64,000 nt of DNA, taken from Branchinecta lynchi. Its lineage: Eukaryota; Arthropoda; Branchiopoda; Anostraca; Branchinectidae. Where the stretch lies: NCBI GenBank assembly GCA_023053575.1, contig JAKZAP010000004.1, positions 7,111,572 to 7,175,571 on the forward strand, in the 5' to 3' direction. Made by a program: the position numbers and the translations under genes. The notes below the pieces were generated by a model that was given only the letters and a program-made list of their open reading frames with translations, was not told the DNA's origin and searched no databases. This document shows, piece by piece, positions 22,801 to 34,800 of the stretch (position 1 is the first letter of the stretch; each line of letters begins with the position of its first letter).

Positions 22801-25800
22801 GGAGTTAAAGCTGGTGCTGTGATTTCTCTAATAAAATGTAGCTGTATCCGTTTTGCACCGTCAAATACGATTCGCTGTCAGCTTGGGCTAAAGGAATATC
22901 TAACTTAAATATAGTATATTATATTACTTATAACTATATAACTTATAAGCTCTATATAATGCTTTATTGATTTATTGATGTTTTAAAAATCTTCTCTCCG
23001 CTTTTTCGCCAAGCAAAAGTCCGTGTTCGTGTTCCCTAAACAGTGAGTAGGTTCTGATGATCCCCGTAATCCGAGACCTTGCATGCCATCTGTTTTGCAT
23101 CGAGCCATGTCAATTGCGGGAGTTTCCTGTCTTTCCCACTGCTAAGGAGAGTTTGCCACTTCTTTGACAAAGCTAGCCAAAATTTGGTGACCAGCGGCAA
23201 CACTGTACCCAACATGAATTTTATTTTCTGTATTTGCAAATAGTGTTAGCTGAGGTTAGGAATTTTGAGAAGAAAAGATAATGGTGTGTTCATATTAATC
23301 GTTCCTATCGGTTAGTTATGATTCCTCCCGCACTTTCTCTCATATCATTTAACATCTTCAAATATTTCTGACCTACGCAGCTTCGTAGGCTGCATTTTAC
23401 AGAAGTGCATATAGCTGGCCTATATTTTACTTAAAGGACACCTGAACAATGAAACCATACTTGAAAATACCATGGAGAATGCATTTACAGACATGGCCGT
23501 GGAGAGCATTCTTTTCCTGAGCGTGACGTTTTCAAAATAGGGATGTTTGTTTCTGGAGGCTTGCACATGCAGACTCCAAGACAAAAAGTACAATTCATTC
23601 AAATCTTGTACAGCGCTGGCCGGATCATATTGGAATTTCTTCTAGATATACGTTTGGGCTTAAGGGGTTAAAAATATTCCAGATTAAGAAATGATTAGAG
23701 ACATTTGTTCATTTCTAAAATTGTTCGGTACTGAAATAAGGACAGATGCAAAGTGGAGCAAAAATCATACCTTGGAAACACTATTTCGTATTTGGATTGG
23801 GTTTTCTGCAGGGAATGTTAACGGAAGTCATACAGATAGGAATCATACTTGGTACTCTTCATTCAGGTGTCCTTTAAAGGACCTGTCTTACCTATAATAC
23901 TAACGCAACCTACTTCCATAATCACTCCACATATTTCTAAACCTGGAGACCCCAATATTGTACGGGACATTCTAGCTCCTCGAACAAAACCACGCTGATT
24001 TTCTCACTTGCCGTGTGTTGCTACCTTCGACGTGTATTACGCTGTCGACGGTTGTCTGCGAGAAGTTTTTCCATCAGAAAAAACGGTTATGTAAATTTTT
24101 TCACTGTTTTTGTTGTAAGTCAATGGGTCTGAGAAAGGCCAAAACCGTGGGTTGTTTCTTGAAAGCACAGCCTAGTTCTAAGTATTCAAATATTTTAAAA
24201 TACTGTAAGTTGAATAGTAAATAGTGCGAGAGATCCTTTAAGTAGCAAATAGTAAAACGTGATTTTCTGGAGCATACAAATTTAATATTGTCACGATGCC
24301 TGCAAGAAATTTACAATTAGTACCGTTTAACCGTGCTGATCTTTGAGAGAACATGTTTCTATCAATCTTCAAAGCTGACTATTTTGTTTCTTTTCACTTT
24401 CGCGTGGATTCTAGTTACTTTTTTGACCTTTTGACTTGACATTTACACCGTTGTCATGACCCAGTGACATATCTTTTATGTTCATGATAAGCTGTAGGAA
24501 GTGAGCAGAGGCGTTACTAGCCAAAATGTGTGGGGGGGGGGAAATCGACTGTTTCTAAGAAGAAATCTACTATTTTTACGAAAAAACGACTGTTTTGAAG
24601 AAAAGTCGACTGTTTCCAAAAAGATGACAGTTTTTACGAAAAATCGCGGCGCTTCGCGCAGACTCGGCTATTTTTTATCGACTGGCTAACAACATTGGGG
24701 GGGGGGGGCGTTCCCCCCTCCTTCCCCATACGTGACGCACCTGGAAGTCAGACCCTGTTAAGATGATGTTTATGCTAGTCTAATGGTATCCTACCAATGC
24801 CGGATGTATAGGCTTTAATCTCTGACCTACGTCTTTTTTTACTTTTTGGTCCGAGCCGCGGGAGCCGCCCTCCAAAAAAAAAAATCGTGGATACTGACCT
24901 GTAGCTGAGTCTGTTTGTTGAATAGCATCCACAGAGATGATAAAAAATAATAGTGAAGATGATAAAAAAAAATGGAACGATTTGTACGAGCCCGTAATGT
25001 GTTTTGAGCCCGTTTAAAAGCAATGATTAACTTGAAATTATATTTCTTTGTCAAGCACGATCGAATAATGATTGATTTTAGTGATTGAAGGAAGTTCATT
25101 GGTTGGAAGTGGAGTATTATCATTTATTTCCGTACCTCGTAAAGCCTTAAACCTACAAAAGTGCTTGGGCATGCCAGTGACTCAATACCGACTAACTTTC
25201 AGCTTACCTTTTTTTTTTAAATAATAAATAAATTGCTCAGTTAATGTCATCACGTAGCATCATCCAGATTATGTGTAAAACGCAAACACTGAATTTAAAT
25301 GAAACAGTTACTGCGGTATAGATAGATTATATATGTTTAAATGTAACAGATTGCTCTATTACATAGATTGCTCTATTACATACATTATTCCGTCTGGACG
25401 GAGGAAAACACCTTTATTATCATACACGCTCAGTATCAGTAGCCTACTCAGTAACACAACACCTTCAGCTTCTGTTTCAAATTGGTTTATACCAGGGTCT
25501 GGTTCCGAATAGTTTCCTATTGGGGACTTTAGCATCGGTCATTAAGCAAAGGGACGACATAGACCTTTGCCAAAGCTATCTATTGTACCATAAAGAAGAT
25601 CTTGGAATACGTCCTCCCTCCAGAATTAGTTGAAATATGTCGTTTGGGTTCAGTGCTGTTGGATTCCGTTCGAGTGCCAGTTGTGCACACGCTCATCACA
25701 TATTGACAAAAATGATGAAGCAGGCTACCCGCGACAAGTCTGCTATTCATATATGTGCTACAGAGCTGGTGCTTTTGACAATAGTTGCGTTTGCTGATAC

Positions 25801-28800
25801 CATGGTATCTGTTACCACGGTAACTCGATCTGCAATTAGTCATTTTTGCAGTTAACGTGGTATCTGATACAGGATGATCTGCAAAAACGACTATTGCCAA
25901 AATTGCACTTTTCGAAGTCATCCCAAAAGAAAAACAGATATCCAGTTACATCACAAAGTGCTAAACTTCTTTCTCAACAATCTGACAAAACTTGATGAAA
26001 GTGAGATGACTTTTCAGATACCACGACCAGTCACCACGGTCGGACCGTAGTATCTGAATATCTGATACCAGGATAACTGGCCAGATACCACGATAACTGC
26101 AAAAACGAATTTAGACCGTGGTATCAGATACCATGGTATCTGCAAAAACGCAACTAATGTAACGCATTCTCAGGCCCTATTTTCTCTCATTACTTCTGGC
26201 GTGATCTGTCTGTTGTCAATCTTTTAAAATTTTGGTATGGTACACAGTAAAGTTCAAATGGCAAGGTAGCTTGTCAGAGATTATTCCTGTCCGAACTGGT
26301 GTTCGCCAAAGGGTGAGTCTTATCTCCCTACATCTTCAAATCGGCCATATAATTCTTGTCTCGATTCTTTACACCCTGCTTACTTTTATAAAGACCATGC
26401 CTTCAGCTACATAGCCTACGTGGACGACTTGCTCTTAGTGAGCCGTGGCCGATCAACACTCACAAAAAATGTCAATGAGCTGTCGTTGTAACTTCTCAAA
26501 ATTGGCCTTGAGGTTAACCTCTAGAAATATGAGTACCTGCATTTCAACTCTTCGTCAATGGTTCGAAAGCCTCCAAAGCTTCTAATCTCTCTTGGATCGT
26601 TCATCGTCAGATCGACAGACTCTCTACATTCAAATCTTCATTGTCAAAATTTTGCTCTTAGGTTGTTCAAGAAGTTTGTAAATCTATCCGTACCGCCTAT
26701 GGGCACATCGTCGCCAACCAGGGGCGCTATAATCGTAAAGCGTTGGGAAATTTGCTCTTTCTGTACCATTTCGTTCTGGTGTCACTCATGTTCAGCGAAA
26801 GAAAGAGAAAAAAAAGATGAGGTCGTGTTATTTTAAATTTGCAAAGCACCTGCTCCACTTGTCGAAATCATGTCATAACCTAAACCATACATTGACGGAG
26901 AAGTTCAAAATTCAAGATGCAAGTGTTACCCTTTTTGATGTTTCCTCGTCTCTTTAAAAACTCATGGACAACTGGGCCTAACCAGCGCACGACGTTATCC
27001 ACTGCTCCCTGGCCGAAGATTGAAAATTTAGTGTCTTTTAATGTGTCTTTTATGTGTTTTATTTTCTTTCATTACTCCGCTTTTTAAAAATGGTGGGTTA
27101 GAACTAACCTGGGTTGGTCCATTACCCAAACCTACCCCCCCCCCCATTTATTTAGGGTCAGTTTTTTTCTGCTGCCTATCACTGAGGGGCACCTTTTGCG
27201 GTCAGATAGGATAAAACCAGTACACCCAGTGGTCACTTTCTAAGGGATGATCCCTTAATCCGTCCCTGAGAACGGTACTTGTATATTGATATAATGTTTG
27301 GTACCGATGACCACAGTTTTTCGACGAATCAGTCATGTTCGTTCAAGTTCAGGTTCCAATGGCGGTACAAACCAATACAAAAGGAGCCAATCTGGAGAGA
27401 AATACTCGTTGCTCAAATGGCAAGCACTTGCACTCTCAGTAAAACTTGCCGCAACGAAACATAATATAAACTGATGATCAAATAAATAAATATAATGGTG
27501 ATAAAGGCTTTCGCGCCTTTTTCTCTAATGCAGCGTTTAAAAGTACGGGAAAACTTGAACGGAATCCAATCTTGGTGAAAAGATTAGGTTTACACGCAGA
27601 GGGAAAAAATAAATTCTTTAAACCAGAAAATCTGACAAAAATAAATTCACTCGCCAATAAACAATGTTTTGAGAGCACTTACGACATCAGTACTGATAAC
27701 TCTGCTCTTAAAAGCTAGCTAGACTTTTTTTTAGTCCTTTTACCAGTGTCGCCGACGAGATTCTTTTCAAGTAGACCGGAATTCCTTTCATCATGAAAGG
27801 ATTCTTGTCCCGCTGGACTTTTTTTCTAGTCGTCTTCACGAACGGAATCCTTTCGAGTCGACCGGAATTCCTTTCTATTCGACGGGATTTCTTGTCCGTG
27901 TAAACGCTACATAACAGCGGCAACAGTGATCCGTCGAGACCCGGACCAATCGCCCGGATTCGTGTAAAGTTATTGATTTTTTTTCTCCTTGCTTCAGTTT
28001 TTCTCACAGAATTTGTTTCTTGCTTGTGACCTGTAGTGTCAGCTAACTGTTTTCGCGGTGCTAAAACGGAACCTGAGGGGTTTGGAATTCAAGCTGATCA
28101 GCCTGGGAAAAAAGCGGAATCGTGTCGTAATTGAGGATGTCTCTGAGTTGAACGACATGTAATTCGAATGATCCAATGTAGGTTATTTCAATGACGCGTT
28201 CTGGTATTGACGTGCAAGGTCGAATATCGCGATACTTCGGACCAGTGCACTGTCTGAAGTTAATACTTAACACACAGATATCGACACATGCGCCTTCGGG
28301 TATTAAAGTACAATGGACACTTCTAATGATTTAATTTGTATTAAATGCTTAAAAAATAAACATTTCCAACTTCCTCTAGAAGGCGCTACGAAAATCGGCC
28401 GTTTTCTTGTTATCGCTTGTCTTTACCTCTCTGGCATTTCGGCGATCCAAATCATAGGAGCTGGGATATCGTGGCAGGAAATTCAAAAACTCCCGGCAAT
28501 GCTTGATATAAAAGGATATATTTGAGATGACACCAAAGCAGGGTGCAAATCGGGAATCGGAATCATTAGAAGACATGTTAAATCTCCAAAATATTCTAGT
28601 CATATATAATTTAAAACTTCGATGGTTTTCTTCAACTTCTTCTTCGGTCGTAATTTGGCTAACGTGCTTTATAAAATGTAACAGAATATGCAACAAGTTA
28701 TAAAAAATAACTTAGCTTCAAAAATCATTCAGAAACAAATAGCCTATTCAAATCTGAATTCTACAAGGTGATTTAGGCATTAAATAAAGATCAACTAAGT

Positions 28801-31800
28801 TATAAGAAGCATCACTCTTATCTTTGTCCAAGCTAGTAAATTTGAGTATGTACTGGCCCAAAAAAAAATACGCTTCGAAATATCACAGAGAGGAAACTGT
28901 TGAAAAATCTGCTGAGCTAGGGGGTAATCATTGGTCCTAGGTTGTTACAGAGTGGGATTGGGATACTTTGATGTGCCCATTGAACTTTAAGATCAATACT
29001 TCTGTCATCTTTTTGTAATAGATGTAATAGAAGTTGAAACCACTTTCTATCTCATAAAATAGTTTAGTTTGTTACGTTCCACCAAACGATAACATTTAAG
29101 AAGATTGTACCATCAGGAATTTTAACAACGGTTTAACACAAGGATGCGCATCTCTGTATTAAATGTCAACACACGTTTGACAGTACAGGCCTAACTTTAG
29201 TTACACTTGTTAATACAAATAATCGAAAATGGAAACATCCGGTATGTTACATCGTAAACGTTGAATGAAGAATATTCGTAACAAATAGTTGAAGATGTTT
29301 CGTTGTGGACACTTAGTGGCGTAATTTGTCTTCGTTTTCCCTTTTCTTTCTTACTTCATTATTGTTTGCCTGTACAACGGTTGACAATAATACTTTCTCG
29401 GTTGATTTTAATTTCACTTTCGCAAAAATGTCTGATTTTTCTCTGCATACTTTATGTTGTCGAGACAGTTCTTTCTATCAGTCAGAAAGCAACAAGTTAT
29501 CCCAAAGAATACTTACTCTTCAAGTGGAATGATCACTTTGTTTCAAAAAATGTAAATTACAAATTTACGAAAACGGTGCAACAACTGACATCAACGTCTT
29601 CTCATTTCCAAGGTTCAGCAAGACTGTTTTCCTTGATATGTAATATGTTTTCGTAATTAGAAAATTCGTAACCAAATAAAACACCGGTTAAATTGTATGC
29701 GTGTTTCCAATGTTCAACAGTTGTTTCTTTTAACCCGTGTAGGCTTTATTACGGAACAGTTGATTGGGAATGTGCTTCTGTAATCAGTCTTATTTCTATT
29801 CTCCAGTATTTTAGGATTTCTGTTGTTTATTTTTTAACTTTTTTCGGCTTTTTTTATTTTCAGGTTTTTCAAGAGTATTTGTTATTTAATTACAATAATG
29901 TTTGTTTCCAGACAAATCACGATAAACGATTACAACTTCCCCAATTTAAACTTATGTCTGTACCGAATTTAAGTGCTTTCTATAAACTTTTCGAAACTTC
30001 CAGTGTAAGGTCGGTATTCGTGGATATAATGTTATTGACAATTTCCGTTGCTAGCCCTAACTGGATTCTCCGATGTTTTCTGTTTGTTTGAGCTTTTACT
30101 TTTGGTTGTTTGATTTTCGGGTTTTGATAGAATTTTGGGCAGTCGGTTAGGGTCACATCTTTCTCATGGAAAAATTAGGAAACTTAATTTGCCAGGTCCT
30201 TGTTTATCTCTCGTACTTGTATTGTTATTCTGACAGTTTATAGCGGATGTACCTGGCTTTTAGAGAATGATGTTGGTTGTTTGATCCTTGCTGATACAAA
30301 AATATCTTCCATCGTCCTGAGTAAAGATGTAGACCTGGACCGGAAGTTTGGAGTATTTTTTTCGGACGTCGTCGGGGGCGCTTCCGGTCGAAATGGAATC
30401 CGGTCGGAATCCTTCTAACCTGGATTAGTTCTAGGAAAAGTGTAAAGTATCATTGATTGACCAAATGTTAAGGTATTCCATGATCTGCAGTAAGTAAGTG
30501 TGTTTGTGGCCCACTAAAGCTTAAAGAACCCCTCGCACTGTTGAGCTTACAGTATTTTAAAATATTTAAATACTTTAAAACTACACTGTGCTTTCAACAA
30601 ATAACCCACGGTTTTGGCTGTTTTAAGCCTTTTCCTAGACCCGTTGACTTAGAACGAAAACTGGGAAACAATTTACATAACCGTTTTTTCTGATGGGAAA
30701 ATTTATCGCAGACAACCGTCCACAGCGTGATACACATCGAAGGTAGCAAAATACGGCAAGTGAGAAAATCAGCGTGGTTTTGTTAAAGGGGTTAGAATAT
30801 ACCGTACGAAATTGGGGTCTCCGGGGTTTAGAAATATATGAAGTGATTATGGAAGTAGGTTGCGTTAGTATTATAGGTAAGACAGGTCCTTAAAAAAAAA
30901 AAGAAACAGTGAGAGTAAATAAGAAGAAAACGAGAAAAAGAACAACAACAAAACACATAAACCAAGTATTCAAGATAATGTAATGAGGTGGGGGTGAGGT
31001 TCTAACCTCAAACAGTCAGCAGCCAATAAATCTCCGTGTAGAGAACCCGATGTAGCTCGAATATCGGTAGCACCATAACCGCTTTATTTAAGTTTTTTAA
31101 TTGAATTTTAATTTTGCGGTTGCAGCGCTTCCGAAAACAGAGACTCTGGTGGTAGAAAAAGAACAATAGGTACCGAAGGTTTCGATGGGATCCCAAAAAT
31201 GTAATATTTGATCCAAACAATTGGGTCTTGTAGATATCCGCTCTTTGCCAGACTCCTTGAACATGTTTACTATGAAAATTTAGAAGCAGATTAAGGCCAA
31301 TGGCTATTCGTCTGAGATAACCAAGTTCAGGTATGGTTTCAGCATCTAATTTTACCCCTATACGCATATCTACTTTGACGAAATTGATCAAAATTCTGCC
31401 AAATTTTCGATTTCGGCCGGATTTTGGATGAACTACTTGTCCCTGTAGCTCTATCCCTGTAGCCTATTGATCCTCTAATCAGCTTCAAATAAAACTTTAA
31501 CGTCTAACAAATTTTCAGGTTTTGGTCAGATTCCGGGAGAACTATTTGTCCGGCGAGAAAATAATTTTCATATAGGTAATCAGCATGTCTCCTTACCACT
31601 ACATCGAATCTCTAATCAACTTCAGATAAAACTTTTACTTAATAAAACAAATTTTCCAGTTTCAACCGGATTCGGGGCTAACTATGTGTCCGGGTAGAAA
31701 ACCATTGTCATATACATATTCAGCATGTCTTCTTACCCCTGAATCGAACATCTAACCAACTTAAAATAAAACTTTTAATTTTAAAAAAATTTCCGCTTTT

Positions 31801-34800
31801 GGCCAGATTCCGGGCGAGCTGCTTGCCCGACGCGAAAATTAGTTTCGTGTACGTGTTCAGCATGTCCTCTTATCCTTAGATTGACTATCTCATTAGCTGT
31901 TAAAAAATATTTGTTCGCCCTTTAATTTGACTCACCCCTCAGTGTAGAGCTACAGAGCCCATCTACGAACTTGACCTGTCCCTTGACCCAAAGAATCCTC
32001 ACACCAAGTTCCATCAAAATATCTCTTTCCCTTCGTGAGTTATCGTGCTGACAGACGAACGGACAGACGGGCAACCCTTACGTTTTTTAGCTTTAGTTTT
32101 TTGCCGAACAAGTAGTTCGCCCTGAATCCGGCCGAAACCGGAGATATGGCAGAAGTAAGGCAGGAAGTTTTGATGAAATCGTAAAAAGTAGATATGACGC
32201 ATAGGGGTAAACACACATGCTGAATCCACATATCCACATGTGAACTTGGTTTTTCATGTGATAAGCCATTTGCATTTATCTGTTGAATAGTAAAGATGTT
32301 CAATGACTCAGTCGAAGACCAGATCTACTTGGTCTTGTCTTATCTGTTTAAGTTTTTGCTGATATTTTATTTGTACACAGCTGCTCTTTTGCTTGGGTCG
32401 TTGCGGAAAATCTCTACCATGACTTTGTGTGTAGTCACTCACTGCAAGACAAAAATGGTCCTCGGGCGGGGTTTGAACTCGCGAGCTTTGCTCTACGAGA
32501 GCGACGCTCTACAAACTTAAGCCAGCAAGGGGAGAGTTCATGAGCAACCTCCAAACGTCAGATGGCAGCAAGTAAATATCGTAAATATCATATGGGATAG
32601 ATCTGTATATTCCTTTCTCTCTAGGGCTGAAAGATGTTGTGGGGCGAGCCATCGTTGTATGCCACCTGGACCAGATGGCTGAATCCGAAGTGGACGCCAA
32701 GACGTTATCAAGAATACTATTGTACTTTCGCAGCATTCCCAAGTAAGTCTTTATGTAATGTTTGTCCACTCCCCCCAGGATGGTCGGATCGGGGCAGTGA
32801 CATTTCCAAGTCAATACTCTTGATGACTAACTTTCCTTGCCGATGCAAAATCGCCGGGTACCTAGAGCCAGAAGCGGTATCACCTCGGGGGATCACAGCT
32901 GCTCCCGAAGATCGCCGTGATTGACTGACACACGATTTGAGTTTGAGTCGTTAGTGAGACGTTTTCTCGTTCTTCGTGAGGATCACTGGCGTGTTTTAGA
33001 TTTAGTCATAGAGAGTATCTGCTTTGGTCCCTAATACACGAGAAAGAAGGAAGTGGCTAACTTCCGAGCCTCTATTAATTCATGTTATTTTATAGTATCT
33101 GTTGTAGTTCTAGTATAGGCTTCTTGCTGGATCAAAAGTCTTAAACTTAATTCAGTATGCCTGCCAGGTTGCGTTGTCCTAGTGACCCTAACTCGCGATC
33201 GCGAAACCGACTGCAAAGTGACGGGTAGCCTAAATGGCACTTGAACCGAAGACTGCGAGTCAGTGCCGTTACGTATGGGGGTGGGGGTGGGGGGGGTCTT
33301 CCCCCCAAAGTTGTAGGCCATTGCGGTAAAAATAACCGAGTCGGCGCGAAGTGCCGCAGATTTTCGTAAAAAAAAAGTTAGTTCTAGAAAACAGTCGTTT
33401 ATTTCTGCAAAAGCAGTCGGTAAAAATGACTTGACAGTCGGTAAATATTCCCCCCCCCCCCACAGAAAAAAACACATTCTGTCTAGTAACGCCTCTGCTG
33501 CGAGTGCCATAAGGATTGTTGTACTTTCTTCAAACACCAGATGTAGTAAATAACATGCACAGTGCTGAATATTATATTTAGCAGTTTTCCGACCAATGCA
33601 TGCTAATTAGCAAAAATGAATTTCTCAATCGATCAAATCGACGTTGAACTATTTTTTGGGTTTCCGAATAGATGCCAGAAAGGGTGTGAAAGGTACTAAA
33701 AGTAAATTTGATCCTATTAAAGAAATCAAGTGCGTGCATCCACACTTGAAGCATGGATAATGTTTTTTTCGTTGCACTTGAGTAAGACTCGACAGGAAGT
33801 TTGAGGCCTAATCTTGGAACGTGTATTATCATAGTGTGTATCTCCTCAGTACACTAATTATCGCATTAAGTAAGTTACAAAAAAAAAAATCCACATAAGC
33901 TGTTTTCACTTTTGTTTAGTTCACACATTTTCAATGGTTCGGTGGTTATCATGATCATTCCCAGACAGTGGAGAGGGCTGTGGCTGCTGTCGCATGTCTT
34001 TAATCAGTTTTCTCCTATTTTAGAATTACATTTTTTTATTTTAAATGAAATGTTTCTATTTGGGTTACAACTCCTCCTTTCGCTGATATTACCTTTTTTT
34101 CTAGCCGCTTAACTTTGCCTACTCTTCCATAACAAAGCTCATTTCATCTTGCTGTTTGTAAGATACATTATTGTGGCTAGGCCAATTGAATTTGCTACGC
34201 TCGACGCAAAATGGCTTCTAAAAATTCGCTTTGATAAAAATGCCAGTGGTATAAAATTCTTCATCCTTGGGATCGGGATTCAAGAAAGACATTAATGAAA
34301 TGTTTCTTTCCCAAATGTATGACATCAAATGTTTTAAAAGAACTTTGTTGATGTTTTGTGGCCTTATTTGTTTTTGCAATATATTGTTATCATTACTATT
34401 ATAAACATAATATCGCAGAGCAACGGAAAATTATGAATATTAAAATATGTGTCGGTAGAAAACTCGCCAAATGAATTTCGCTGCGCTCGACGATACGTAG
34501 CAGAAGTTGCGCCGATCTGTTAAAGAATCGCTTTAATTTGGCTTAGGACCAATAGGAACACCATTAGGAAACAAACAGGGGTTTGCAGAATAACAGAAAA
34601 TTGCGGATATTAGAATATATGTCGGTATAGTCGGTATAGAAGTGTACCGCAATTTGAAAATCTGTTAAAGCACAATGGACACTTCTAATGCTTTATTTTG
34701 AATTAAATGCTTCACAAATCAACATTTCCGACATCCTATAGAATGCGCCACGAAAATCGGCCCTTTTCTTGTCTCTACCTCTCTGGCATTTCGGCGATCT

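Noticed and set aside
27478..28007. Two minus ORFs as a gene
   Set aside because: They contain repeated GGAATTCCTTTC blocks and no conserved motif.
29303..30091. Plus-strand ORFs of 117 and 132 residues
   Set aside because: Phe/Leu/Ser-rich translation of a T-rich strand, no family motifs, no splice context.
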